Source: Setophaga petechia (lineage: Eukaryota > Chordata > Aves > Passeriformes > Parulidae). Taken from it: a stretch of DNA of 64,000 nucleotides. Under the pieces are notes generated by a model, which did not search any database, had not been told where the DNA came from, and was given only the letters and a program-made list of their open reading frames with translations. The stretch covers positions 434,001-498,000 of the forward strand of contig JANCRA010000061.1 in NCBI GenBank assembly GCA_024362935.1. Reading direction: 5' to 3'. A program made the position numbers and the translations under genes. Of the stretch, positions 33,480 to 46,000 are shown piece by piece. The first letter of the stretch is position 1. Each line of letters starts with the position of its first letter.

Positions 33480-36447
33480 TTATAGCATTGTCCTCCTGAT
33501 GGATTATTCTTTTTCTGTTGGATGGTTGCAAGAACTTTATTCATCATTTCATTTTGTTGTTGAAGTATTTTCTCCAGCATATTTTCTTCTGACTGCCTTT
33601 CTGAGCATCCTTTTGTCTGTCTTTCCCATTCTTCTCTCAGCTCGTCCCTCACGATCGATGCAACATGCTGAGGTGTTCCCACCTTGTTGCACGCCTCCAC
33701 CATTTCTGCCAAGGATGGCCGTCCTGGCATTGCACTAATGATCCGTTGGCAATCCAGGTTGGCGTTGGCGAATGCTAAGTTCTCCACAATAGGTCGTTTG
33801 ACCTCCTCATTTATCACTTTGCCGATCCACAGCTTGCGTGAGTCGATCTATAAATGCTGAATAAGGTTCTGTGGGACCTTGCCTGATGCATGAGAACAGG
33901 ACATCTGGAGTTCCTGCTGGAGCAATCTGCACAATTGCTCTTCGCGCTGCTTCCTTGATGTCAGTCAACACTTCTCTTGGCAGTCATACTGGTTGTTCTG
34001 CTGGATTGTCATCTGGAGGATCCCCTGCTACCTGTGCTTCTGTGAGGTTTGCGTTTGGCCCTCCTTGATAGCTGTTCCTCAACTCTGCGAGATACCTTCG
34101 CCATCTTCTTTCCCAGATGAGATTCTGTGTGTCTAAGAGAATCATTGACGCAAGGCTTGTAATATCAAATGGCACGAGGTCATACGAATTGAATGTCTCC
34201 CTCAGGAGTTGTTTGAAGAACTGTGAATTCAGTCCATAGCTCTTCACTGCCTTTGCTAGGTCTTTAATTACTTCCTGACCCATCCTTTCCCACCTTGGAT
34301 TTTGTCCTTGTGCATCATATGTCACTGGCATTGTCAGATCTCCTGATCCTTGAAGCAAATCCTTTTCTTTTGACAATTCTTTTCTAATATGATCCCAGTC
34401 CATTGTCTCCACTGGCTGTTGCTCTTCCTCTTCTGGAAGTTCCACTGGCATTGGCAGTTGCATGCACAATGGGACTGTGGAGGTCATTGGTGATTCCCTG
34501 GTTTGCATTTTTTGCCTTGAGGTCTTTGGCCTTGCTCCTAAATCCGTAAAAGAAGGTTGAAATTCTTGTTGTCTTTTTTGTCTTTTGTCTTTTTTGCTTT
34601 TTCAAGAGAATGCAAAAACTCTTTGCTGCTTCTGCCTCTGAAAACATCCATGCTAGAATTCCCTCTGATGCTGTGATTTGTATTATGTCTTTGTCTTGTA
34701 TTTGTGTTGCATCTGAAGTCTCTTCAAATTCACGAACTTCCAAAGTTGAAGGATAATTCATTTGTTGTTTTATGTTGTTCCCTTTGATGTAGTCTTCTTT
34801 TTATATGTTGTTGGGAAAAACTGCTGCATTGTTGCAGTCTTGCCACGAGATGCCGTTGTGGCTCTGCCGAACAGGCTTGGCGCGTCCTGCATTGTGGTCA
34901 TCCCCCCACAGGGTGGCGCTGTCATCTGCCTGGATGACTGTGCTGATGTCACAAACTCGATCGGTCCTTCCTGTTTGGCGGACTGCTGCGTTTTTGATTT
35001 TAATTGTTGTTGCAGCTTTTGTTTGAACCGAATTTGCACGACATTTGACTGAGGCAACAATGGAGATTGCATACATGAATGTCTCTCTGGGACGGAAGGG
35101 TTTTGAACCACAGGGATCGGGGCTGAGGGAACTGGAACCGGAGAAGGGGTGGAGCCCTGGGATGCGGAACCCCGCCCACGGCCCCTCCTCGCTTGAGACG
35201 TCACAGGGGACCTGGCCCGCCTACGACTGTGCTCCACCTTCTGCCTTCGCACACGCGCACCCTCGGGAACGCCTCTTACTGCCCCTAAACTAACGTCACT
35301 GTCCCTGTCCCGCTCTGCCTGCGATGTCTCTTCCCTAGTGTCTGTTCCTGACCACCCCTCTCCTTCTGACGATGTATCCACATCTCCCGCCTGCGCACAC
35401 GGCCCCCGTCGCCTTTATTTTTGCCCGCACTGCGATATGCGCCGATCTTCCCATCCCTACTTCTGGGTTCATCATCAAAACACGCCCCTTGCGCCTAGTT
35501 GTGGCGACAGGCTGGAGCGCTGCTGTCACTCCCCGCGAAGTGGCATCCAAACCTAGCGCAGGGACCCCTGCCTGAGTATCTTCCCGAGAAGCTATGCAAG
35601 CTTTGAGCGTCTCATGCAGTTGTGGCACTGCAGCGGCAGGGTCCGGCGCTGCTTCCGACGCTGCGCCCGCAAAAGCCGCCACGAAACTCGCATCTCCCTC
35701 CTCTGTCACGCCTTCCCCATGAACCAGTGCCGCCGCTTCCACAGTGTCGCCGCCGCGAGAAAGCGCTTCCCCTTCTCCCAAACTGATTCCGAGTCCCCCC
35801 GACTCTGCTTTCGCTCCCAACTCCTGTTCCCCAGGCTCCCGTGGATCGGGGGAGCGCGTCCCTTCGGGACAGCCCGAATCCTCGATCTCGCTCGGAGAAA
35901 ACCTTAGTTCATCTGGAATTGGGATTGTATTTGTATCTGAGTCGCTGCCTGAATCCCCTGTATGTTCTGGGGTTTCAGGGCGTTTTGGGAGTCTCTTTGG
36001 TGTTCGGGGTGCTGGGAGAGGAGGTGATAAAACTTCTCCTCGTCCACTTACCCCGGGAACTACCTCCCGCGGGCTAACTGGGACGAGAGCCAATTTCTTC
36101 TTAGAGCTCCACTCTCCTCCGCCCGCTTCTGCGGGATCTGCAGCAAGGCGCTGCCCGACTGACCTCTTAATATTAGCCGAGGTCTCCTCTAACATAATCC
36201 TGGCTGGTGCCAGCAATTTCATGACCATTTCATCTTTTTTCATGGCTAAGAGATAAAGGTGTCTATTAATTTCTTGCCAAAAGCCAATGTCAAATAGCAG
36301 ACGTGTTTCCGAATATGGATAATTGAGTCGGACCCACAGCAAAAGATTTTTAAGCTCTTTTTTTGAAATTCCCATGGTGTGTGTCTGTGCCACGCCTTGT
36401 AAGGCAGACAAAATCTCTAATTGTTCCTGGGAGTATGTGTTCCCCAT
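33122..36447 (-). pseudogene. gag: gag of ERVK-like provirus
   Basis: The start at 36447 gives MGNTYSQEQLE, a myristoylated matrix start, with an open frame to 35335. A second frame (35381-34770) carries a Pro/Arg-rich middle. Capsid-like sequence follows at about 34,508-33,984 (MPVTYDAQGQNPRWERMGQE, SLASMILLDTQNLIW), then the C-terminal capsid part from about 33,817. The nucleocapsid has a good first knuckle, CYKCGAFGHMKKNC. The second, CAWCGRGRHSVKEW, has lost its last Cys. Several frame changes make it non-functional. Confidence 0.87.
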
Positions 36448-36804
36448 GTTCTTAATTTGACCTTCTCACCGAATTGGTCGTCAGAGCAGTCCAAAGGCTC
36501 CTAAACACCAGCCAGCAGGTCACAGGAGATGAGGTCAGAGGCGCCTTTCTGATCCCGATCCGGGCTGTTCTGCTACAAACCTTCTTTGGCAGAGGTGGAG
36601 TGCAATGTCCTTCCAGGCTGCCGCTTCTTCAGGTCCTGCTGGCTGCTTTCCCAAGGAGTTATCAGTGATCTCCTGGGAACTCGTCCAGCTCGGGAACTGC
36701 CCGCCTGGGAGCTGACCGCTTGCAGTCTTCTTGCTGCTTGGCTGCTGCTCGGCTGCAGCCCACCGGCTGCTCACCGGGAGCCCGTCTGGGACCCACCGGG
36801 AGCC

Positions 36805-36823
36805 CACCCAGATGGACGCCAAA
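36805..36823 (-). promoter_or_regulatory. Candidate primer-binding site
   Basis: Directly inside the 5' LTR the minus strand reads TTTGGCGTCCATCTGGGTGG. The TGGCG start is that of tRNA-Lys primer sites used by betaretroviruses, but the rest matches poorly. Confidence 0.4.
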
Positions 36824-37461
36824 TGTCCAAATTCGGCTGTTGTCTCTGCTTGGACACACGCAGAATTGTTCGGGGCAGCCCGCGTTCAAAGGACGAGTCT
36901 GGACTCTTCCATACTTCGGTCTTGAAATTGTTTATTATTTCTTATCAAACAGAGTTTACCTCTCTGCCAGCCGGGTTCTGACCAGCAAGGCAGCCAAGGG
37001 CACTCTAACCACCCACGGGGTGGTCGTGTCCTCTTATAATAAAACCCACATACATCATATTTATCTTTTATCCCCAATACCTTTCACCCTTATTAACAAG
37101 TGCACTGTCACCACAAACCAATCCCCAAGTGCCAACATCAGAATCAACTACAGAAGATGGAAGACAAGAAGAAGAAAGAAGAAGCATGAGACACGCCCCA
37201 ATTCCTCCATCTTGTCTCCATAACCCCCCTGTACCAAGATATAACCCCCCTGTACCAAAATCCCAAAATACATATTTCACCCTGTGAATGCGTGATCCCT
37301 CCACCACTTAAACTGTGGTCATTCTCATGTTCTCATACAGACCCTCAGAAGGGTCAAAGTCCAGCCACCAAGAATGCCTGGCAACATTTCAGGACCTCTG
37401 AGCGCCCCAAGGATTTGCTCGGTCATTCTGGACATTAGGAGTGATATTCTGAACTCCCACA
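36824..37461 (-). repeat. 5' LTR of ERVK-like provirus
   Basis: In minus sense it starts TGTGGGAGTTC (37461) and ends AATTTGGACA (36824), about 638 bases. It has an AATAAA-type region near 36,940 and a TATA-like TTTTATTATAAGAGG near 37,040. The general order of blocks matches the LTR at 38442-39015. Confidence 0.8.
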
Positions 37462-37997
37462 GTCCCTAGGCAGTACCTATAGCATTTGAAATTACATATT
37501 TAGGCTTAAGTTTTAGACTTAATTTTTGCTATCCTATATATGTGTGTTCTTGTCCCAAAGTAGCACTAAGCTTTTTAGAGACAAAAAAAAAATGTTTTCT
37601 GCACTAGGAAGGTTTTCCACATGATAGTCAGAAAACCTTTGCTATTGTCCTTAAGCCATGGTGTGGTTGATTTGAAGAAAAAACCCCACAAAACCAAAAA
37701 CCACCAAAAAAAACCCAACAAAAAACCAAAAGAACAAACAAACCAAAAAACCCAAAAAAAACCAAACCCCAGCAACCTCTTAGAAAAAATAATAACTTTT
37801 TTATTAGGCATGTCCTGAAACACTGGAAAGTTTTTCTTTTAATGTACCCTGAGTTAATTACACAGTTTTAGATTGAATATGTAAAAATTTTGATACAAAA
37901 TTTAAAAAAAAGTTCTCTAATCAGTCTTACGTGATTACTTATGGATATATATGAACATACTTGACTGTTACACTGGTGATATATTTTGTGGTTTATT
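37462..37997. other. Spacer with A-rich low complexity
   Basis: About 37,675-37,780 is an A-rich tract with scattered C (AACCAAAA-type). The remainder has no recognised feature. Confidence 0.6.
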
Positions 37998-38165
37998 GGA
38001 ATCATAGAACCATCCTGGCTTGGGAAGAGCCATTGGCTTGAGTTGCAAGGGACTTCAAGACCATCTTGTCCCAACACCCTTGTCATGGGTAGGGACACTT
38101 TCCACTAGACCAGGCTGGTTAGAGCCACAGCCTCACCTTGGACACCCAGATCCTCAAGTGAGCAC
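37998..38165 (-). mobile_element. CR1 LINE 3'-end fragment
   Basis: The plus strand is the complement of a CR1 3' end: 'ggaatcatagaaccatcctg', 'caagggacttcaagaccatc', 'gtagggacactttccactag' and 'accaggctggttagagcc'. The element is therefore on the minus strand. Confidence 0.85.
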
Positions 38166-38441
38166 CCACCGAGCCCCAGCAGCAGCACTGAGCACTGATG
38201 GAAGCTGCAGGCAGTGTCTCAAGAGCCAGAGTGTGTTCAGGCAGCAGTGGGAGAATTTGGGAGGAAGGGAGCAAGGGCTTGGTTCATGAAGCATTGAAGA
38301 AAGAGGGAAGAAAAAGGAAGGGAGATCAGATAGGAGAGGATCACCAGTCTTGAGTCCAGCATTGATCCAGCTTGTTCCTCACCCAGGCTCTGTGAGGGTC
38401 TCAGGTTGCTGTTGATAATTGCTGCCCTGAGTTGTGTAGGA

Positions 38442-39015
38442 TGTCTCTGCTTTCGCCCACACCACTGAAGAACGAGTTTGGACTCTCCATTTTTAGGTCT
38501 TGAGGTTGTTTATTAATTCTTATCTATAAAATTTTCTTTCTGCCTAGTTGAGATCTGCTCAGCAGGGCAGCCACGAGCACTGTGACCGCTCCTGAGGTGG
38601 TGTTGCCCTTTTATACTACAAACTACATGTAACATATTTACACTTAATTCCCAATACCTATCTACTATGTTAGACAGTGCACTTCTACTCTAAACCAATT
38701 CCAAAGTGCCAACATCACTGCAGAAAATGGAGAACAAGAAGAAGGAGAAAGGCTGGACACACCCAAGTTCCTCCATTTTGTCCCCATAACCCCCATACCA
38801 AAAATCCTAAAATCTACATTTTCACCCTGTGATCATTTTGCTATTACACTGTTCAGACCTGTGTGACGTTCATGTCCTCATACAAAGCTGGTAACTTGCT
38901 CCAAGGGGTCAAAATCAAATCCCCAGGTGTTCTGGGTAGCATGCCAGGGTCTTCCAGCCCCCCATGGGGTCCTTGGCAACTCTGGACACCCAGAGGGACG
39001 GACTGAGTCCCGACA
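38442..39015 (-). mobile_element. Solo LTR related to the ERVK-like LTR
   Basis: It starts (minus sense) TGTCGGGACTCAG and ends GCAGAGACA. Blocks shared with 36824-37461 include 'acgagtttggactc/ttgtttatta', 'tcctccattttgtccccataa' and 'tcaccctgtga'. The flanks GTAGGA and GAAGGG agree at 4 of 6 bases, as an aged 6-bp target duplication might. No internal sequence is attached. Confidence 0.72.
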
Positions 39016-39858
39016 GAAGGGTACCTTTTTATAGGTAAGTATATGAAGGCTCCCTGCATTTTTTTGTTACCTGTCAGATATTTGCAGTGGTTCTGAAAAC
39101 AGGAGGCAACAAGGACACTATTAAGACTCATCCCATCTTCACTGACACTGCTGTAAACCTGTGGAAACCTGCTCATCTTTTTATAAAAAGCTTGTTTGGT
39201 GAGATTTTTGCAATCTTTTGGCAAGTGCAGAGCTGCAAAAAACTTACTGTGGAAAGGGATGGATGGGTGGATAATTAGAAATCATGCAGAGAATTGGCAA
39301 TAACCTTGCTGTAGATGGCACCTTCTTTCCAGGGTTGTGACATGGTATTCAGCCATCATGGGTTACCTGAGATTGTTTGTGCCCACTTCACTGCATTGGT
39401 ACTACGGGAAGCTGTGTTGGTGGAGAGCAAGTAACACAGTATTTGCTGTCATTGTAAGTCCACAGTGTCTCTTAGAAAACACTACAAAAACTGGTGTCAG
39501 TACAAAGACAGACATATCAGCCAATCCAGGCCTGCTCCAGAAGCCTCAGGTTGAAGACAGATAAGGCAAACACCTAAGGCAGTAACACTTCACCCAGGTA
39601 CAGGGGGTAGTTTGGGGTGCAAGGTTGAATTCTGGTCAAAGCTTTATTTTTGAAAGGTTTGCAGTTGTTCTTCCTCTCTGGGTCACTACTTCTGACTTTT
39701 CAGTAAAGCAATGTCTTCACAGAATGTTTTTACTGCATGTATTTTGCAATCAATATTATTGTTATGAAAATGGCTATTTTGAAAAGATGTATCTAATTAA
39801 GTCTTGCAGCCATTCTTAGCCTGTATATGTGGCTGTCCCATTTGGAAAGGAGGAGGAG
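39016..39858. other. No feature recognised
   Basis: AT-rich DNA with only short open frames and no repeat or exon that could be identified. Confidence 0.5.
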
Positions 39859-40285
39859 TGTTGCAGTGGGATGCAATATCCTGTCTCAGCTATCCTAGTC
39901 CCTTTCCCAGGTGTGCCAATACTTTCTCCCTTCCCCTCCCCTTGCCTCCTGCTGAGAGCTGTCAGTCAATCTCGGTATGCCAGCAATGGCCTCGTCTGAT
40001 TGCCAAAGTTCAAAAGATGCCCCTCAGCCCTGGGGGGCATTGGGTTATGACAAGTGTCACTTGTCCCCAGAGCCTTCCCCGCTCCTAGCTGGTTGGTGGC
40101 ACACCTACCCCTTCCCTCCCCCTTCTCCCTGGGCTGAAAAGACACGGGACCATGCGGTTCAGCATTCTGTTGGAGCTGTTACAAGATTCAGAGATCTGTG
40201 ACCCTGGAATAAAGCTCTGGATTAAACCCTCTGGCAGAATCCGTCTCCTTTTCCCTTCACCATCGCCTAAAGCCTTTCCACCACA
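39859..40285 (+). mobile_element. Probable LTR fragment
   Basis: A purine-rich run (GGAAAGGAGGAGGAG) precedes TGTTGCAGTGG. Further on are a C/T-rich segment, AATAAA at 40208-40213 and CTGGATTAAACC, then an end near CCACCACAG, all arranged as in an LTR. No target duplication was found. Confidence 0.45.
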
Positions 40286-41574
40286 GGTAAAACTGAGTTC
40301 CTGCATGCCTGGAACACTGTTCCAAGTGCCTGGCTGCAACATCCAGCCAGCCAAAGGTGTCTCTGAGGTGAAAACCATCTCAGTTGCTGCCTCTGAGAAG
40401 CAGCAACAGCCAGACGAGCCCAGGCACGTTCCATCCGCTAATATGGGGATCATATTCCAATAGAGGAGGTTCAGGTCAAGGGGTGGGAAAAACATCCAAT
40501 CCTCCAGTATTGAGATCCATCCCTTTTCTCAGTTCTGCTCCACTCCCAGCCTCTTGTTCAAGGAGAACTGAAAACAATGGCTGAGGCCAACAGGAATATC
40601 ACTCTCTATATCTTCATCATGTGCAGGCTGAATTGTGTGTTCAGGGAGGCAGATGTCATCAGAGGAAAGGCAGCCCTGATTCTGACTTTTGTGGCTGTCA
40701 GGGTGAAGACTGTTTTAGGGTTTTTGACTTGCAAGATCTTCCATGTGACGTGGAGATTCCCCTGGGAACTCCAAGCTGAAGATACAGAATTCTCACTATT
40801 CTTCGCTCAAAAGGATAAAGAGTGGGGGGCTGACTGTAGGCTGTAAATGCAAATCAACAACTACCTACATTCCTTTATAAGTTCAGCTATGCTCAGTTAA
40901 CAAGAGAAAACAGCTGGACAAGCCTGGGCCATGACATGCCCATCCTTTTGAAGACCAAGGATACTCCAGTTCATATACAAAGACTTTCTAAAGATGGGGA
41001 CATCTTTTTATTCATTAACCTGAGGAGTTCTGCTTTTTCCTACACCAAAATCTTCTCTCTCTTGCAGCAGGTGGGGACCACCCAAGCCTGGGTGCAGCCT
41101 CACAAGCAGCACTGCAAGCTGGGATGCTCAGGTCTGTTTTGCACCCCAGGTTATCCCACCTGTGAGCAGGCATGGGACAGAGGAGTGGTGACAGGCTTCA
41201 TATTCCTCTGCCAAGGACACTGTGCCCTGCCCCACTCCCAGGGCTCTCAAGCATCCTTCTGGTCCTCAGGGATGCTCCTGCTTTGTTCCCCAGATAGGAA
41301 CTTGCAGAGTGAGATCTAAGCTACACAGAGCCTCATGAGTTCATATCATCATTTTTGACAGACATAAAAAGTAGCTTTCCAGCAACTGTAATTTATTGGA
41401 TTGATGGCATTTTGTTGTAAAATGAAGTCTTCTACCACTTAAAGGTGTTGTGCGTCTTGATTTTTTCCTATTTGGAGTAGAGTATTTTTTATTTTTCATT
41501 TGTTTTTTAAAGGAATCTGGACAAAAATGACAGACAAAAATACACGGGCCTAGTAAGTATGTAGACGCTAGACC
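40286..41574. other. No feature recognised
   Basis: Several open frames of 60-130 codons occur, none with recognisable domains or splice-site support. Confidence 0.45.
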
Positions 41575-42933
41575 TGTGCTTATTAAATATCTGTCTCAGC
41601 CCACTCTCACCAGCAGCACTCCTGCTCACTCTGTCAACCAGCAGCAGCCACCAGGCCAAGGGGAGGCTCCCCAGCACAATTCACCCCATGCCCCCCACGG
41701 CAGCGTTCCTGGGGCTGCTGCACTGCAGAGCTGTAGCAGCAACCCCTGACCCTGGCAAAAATGCACCCAAAGCACAGGGTTTAAGAGGCAACATTTTGTT
41801 GAACTTCACTTGAAGGAGAACAGAAGGGCAAAATGGCTCAGGTGTTCAATCTCAAAATGCCCCAAGAATTCTCAGGAATGGGGACTCAACATCGTTAGCA
41901 CAGAGATAATTCAGGAATTTGCAGAATACTCTCCAAGGAAGAAGACCCTACTGAGTGTTCCCAGATGTTTTCCTCCCTCAGTCAATTTCATGTCTCTCCC
42001 AAAAAAAGGTTCTGGCATTCCTGGCCACACCTCAACCCTGTCCGCTGAATATATTCCTGATAAGAAACTTAGGAAAGGGTCTAGACTTCAAAGTCCATGT
42101 AGGTCTGTGCATGAATTAACATTCGTATATCTCTAGAAAGGTGGGTTGTGACAGACTGGTTTGGAGAAAACTACAAACTTAGAGAGAATCCTTTGGGGAC
42201 AATTGAAACCAATTTCTCTTGAAAATCCATTGAAGTACCTTGCCTGCAACACTTCTCCACGTGTTTTACAGAACTCTTGCAAAGATCTGGATATTCCTTG
42301 GCTCACTGACAAGGTGAGGCCATGATTTACATACAGTCCTGAGAGCTACTTCAGCTGACAGCTTAGAGCAGCCCATGTGCACTCCTCTGTAACCCTCCAA
42401 AACAAGGTCATTTGGGGAGGGGTTTGTGCAAACTTCTAAGCCTTTGACCACTTAGGCAAAGAATTTGCATTAGCAAGAAAGGTCAAAGAACACCCCTAGA
42501 CTTATCCTAAACAACTTCCATCTGCCACAATCTTTTCTTAAAATGAGCACAAATTCATAGTACAGGTAGTTGGCTTCTATCCTCTACTGCTAAATTTATT
42601 TCACTGGACAAACTTAAGACTTGTAGAACAGAATTGACCAGAAGAAGGCCACTCCAAATATAATACATGCAACAGTGAGAGAAAGAATTACAAATAGTGA
42701 GATTTCTTTATTGTTAATGTTCAAAACTATCATCTTTCTACTTCTTAAATGTACTAAACTTTTTTGAACTAATTCTACATTTTTTAGAAATATTCTACTG
42801 CTCAGGGCTAAAAGAACCTACTGTACAATGCTAGTTAAAAAATGCTAAAAACCTAATCTTCTAGTTGAAATAAGAAATCCAGAGTTCGCAGATTTCACCA
42901 GGCTGAAGCAGATGTCTGGTGCCAGTACTCCAC
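41575..42933. repeat. 3' flank of ELL2-like copy II, repeated at 58495-59817
   Basis: The segment beginning 'cagcccactctcaccagcag' is repeated, with moderate divergence, ahead of copy I at 58,495-59,817. It includes the GC-rich block near 41,640-41,810 and the stretch around 42,270-42,440. It ends at the last exon of the ELL2-like gene in both places, so it belongs to the duplicated unit and may include 3' UTR. Confidence 0.85.
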
Positions 42934-43032
42934 TCAGAGCTGGTCAAATTCAGAAATGCGGCTCTGAATATGGGCCAGCTTGTTGTGGAGGTACAGGCAC
43001 CTGCTCTTCATTTCAGAGTAGCTGGGGCTACC

Positions 43033-46000
43033 CTGTGAAGGAGAAAGCAAAAGAGAATTAGGGCATGTGAAGGAGAAAGCAAAAGAGGATTAGGGCATGC
43101 AAACACTTCTGCAGAGTCTGGAGTCTGATGTCCTTTGCTCTGAAAAAGCCTTGAGGCAGACTCAGCAGTTACCATGGCCCTGCAGCTCTGATGTCACACA
43201 TACCTGTTGTAACTGCTGATAATCTGCTAGGATTCGATCCTGCAGCATCTTCAAGAAAAAAAAAAGAGGAATGTTTCACCACCAGCATAAAATGCAAACT
43301 TTGGTAAAACACTAAAAGTTCACTCAGTCTCAGCCTAGACATTCTCTTCTCTGTCAGCCACCACTCTTCTGGGACGTTTGCAGAAACAAATCTCCCTCTC
43401 CCAGCAGCATCACCCAAGATCTGCAATTAAGCCTCTCAACAGGCAACAGAAGGAGCCCATGCTCTAAAACCCTGCTTGGGACACCTCTCCCCTTCCTGTT
43501 TCTTCATAGACAGCTCAAAAGAGGCTTTTTGGGGCAGGGTCTTGCAAAACCCAGACACAGCCCAAGCAGAGTCTCAGCATATATGCCAAACCTTCAGGTT
43601 CCCTTTGTTTCACTGAGCAGCTCCAGGGAATCCAAAACACTGCTGTGATGATGAAGCACAGTCTTCATGGTTTTGTCCTTCTTTACCTGGTAGGCTTCAG
43701 AGCCTGGAGTCAGAGACCTCCATTGCTCCTGAAACTGTCTGAACTTCTTTGTGGTCTTGTCAATCAGAGAATGTAATGTTGGTATTCCTCATACTCTGCA
43801 CTGAAGTCATCCTTGTAGCGCTGGCGTTGCTCCAAGGAGACAATGGCTACGTATTTCCTAATGGAAAAAATGAGGCCATTTTTCTATGAGTGAACTCTAA
43901 GAGAACGTTCCAGTATATTTCTAGTATAAAAAAGATGTGTGTAATTTTATACCAAGCACAGGGTAATGTCAAACACAGACACCCAAACTTTGAGTCAGTT
44001 GCTCTGGGACTGACAGTTTCTACTTTCAAGCTCATGTGCTTCAAAAGAACGTAATCAGGAAACTCTCGGAATCTGTCACATTTCTAGGTGGTAGATTTCT
44101 AGTGACTAATAGTTTACATCATAGAGGTTTTTTTCATTAGCGAGTGGAGTACATTTAGAAAAGATTTGCCCTCATTTCAAATGTCAAAGGAGAAACAAAC
44201 ACAGCAGCTTCAGGAAGAGGAGATACATTACTAAATCATAATCTCTTCCTCTGTAGGAAAAACTTAAGTAAGTTCCATTTACTTGTGACAATACATCTGT
44301 AAAAGATATTTGTCAGGGACTGCATTTGTGGAGTTGAGTGCACAGAGGTGGACTTTTGAGCTACATTCTTGTCTATCTAATGGCAGAGTTATTGAAAATA
44401 TCTGATTCTTCTAGTGGACAGCAGTTACATCACTGACCAAGGAACTGAGGCATTTGTAATACAGTCACAAAGGCAATCTCTATATCAACTTGAAACTACA
44501 ACTACTACCCAAACAGCATCTGCTCCTAAGGAGGGCAAAATTCATTAATGCTAAAAGACACTGATGGGATTCAAAATTTATTCATTCCCTTCTCCCTCAA
44601 ATCAACACAAGCGTGAGGTTTATCAAGCTCATGATAAAAATCCAGATGAAGTGGCAATGAGAACAATAGATGCCACTTCCCAACACTCTCACACCAATGC
44701 TGCTGCTCCTCTGGGCCCTGAAGACCTGGTTCTTTTTGGATGACAAAACTCCTTCCATGTGCGAATAAACAATTTAAACCATCCTGAGATTAATATTTAT
44801 AAGCAGTAATTGGTTAACACGTTGAAATTCACTACCAGGACTGAAAACAACTTGGCCCAAGGATGCATCCCAGGCCAGATGCACATGACTGGTATGCAGG
44901 ATAAGTTTGAAAAGAAAACTACAGATGCCTTGCGACATTTTGGGAGGCACGGGAGCAATGTGACCCAGGGCCCTGCCACGCCTGCTCCAAAGGCCGCAGC
45001 TGCCCCAGAGCCCCAGAGCTGCAGGAGGCCTGACTGCCCTTGCCAACATCCCTGCTCTGACACAAGCTGGCAGCAATTTACACTCTTTTATACCACACAC
45101 ACACACACACACATCTCCCTCCCCTCCTGCACTGCAAATTCGATGAAGGGATGCAGCACCACTGCTGCAGCTCAGCCTGTGCAACTGCACTGCAGGAAGG
45201 GAGGGCCCGTCCGGGCCTAACCCACCTCGGTGTTCATCTCTGCTCTGAGCCTTCCCGGCCCAACTAAACCTGCTCAAAGTCATCCTTGCAGCATAGGAAA
45301 GAGCTTGATACTGCACCCCACTGAGAGTAACAAGGTTTAATTTCTACTTTGCTCACCTCAAGTAGTCTGGTTGCTTGCTTGTTGCAGAGCATGTGGAGGC
45401 AATGGAAGTCTCTTTTCTCGTTCCTGCAGTAAAGTAGAATTTTGACACTCTTCATCAGGAGACCATTAAAAGGCCAAAAGATCCCCACTGGAAAGTCTTG
45501 AAAAATTCCTTGACAGCATTCTTCTCACAGTAAATTGCTCAGAAGAAGCAACCACATTTAATAATAGCACAAACAACCTTCTCCATTGTATAAAGTCCTG
45601 GGGTTTAGAAAGAGGGAATGGCCACTTTATTCTACAGGTTGTGCATTTCCATAGGATTAGCCCCAGCTCAGCTTTTCTTATTTGAAGCATGAGGTGGCAT
45701 CTGCACAGCCATTCAGGTCATGCAACAACAGATGCAGCTTCACAAAAGACAACAGCTTGGGAGAAATCAACATTGAGGTTCTAACAAGAAAGAAAGAAGA
45801 AAGCTGAAGTTCTTCTCATGCCATGTTTTTATCCCCACTTCCCTGCCAATTCCAGAGGCCCACAGTTCCAATGAGTGCCTTAAATTTGTCAGCAGGAAAG
45901 CCAATGCCATTCTACAGGGCTTCCTGGCACTAAGGCTCCAATGTCCTGCAGCCAAAACTGAGTGCTCCTCATTAATGTGGCAGGATGGGGCTGGAAACAG

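Larger units (their letters stand above)
30150..37461 (-). mobile_element. Betaretrovirus/ERVK-like provirus, 3' half missing
   Basis: Reading down the minus strand: 5' LTR, leader, gag, dUTPase-protease, RT, RNase H and integrase core. Similarity stops near 30,150, before the integrase C-terminus. No env or 3' LTR was found between there and the kinase gene. Two CCHC-type knuckles, a dUTPase ahead of protease and YMDD RT are betaretroviral or ERVK-like traits. Every gene carries stops or frameshifts, so the element is older than the class I provirus. GTCCCT (37462-37467) would be one copy of the target duplication, but the other end is lost. Confidence 0.88.

Noticed and set aside
33229..33738. 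169-codon plus-strand frame
   Set aside because: It is antisense to the ERVK-like gag, whose capsid and zinc-knuckle motifs are readable on the other strand.
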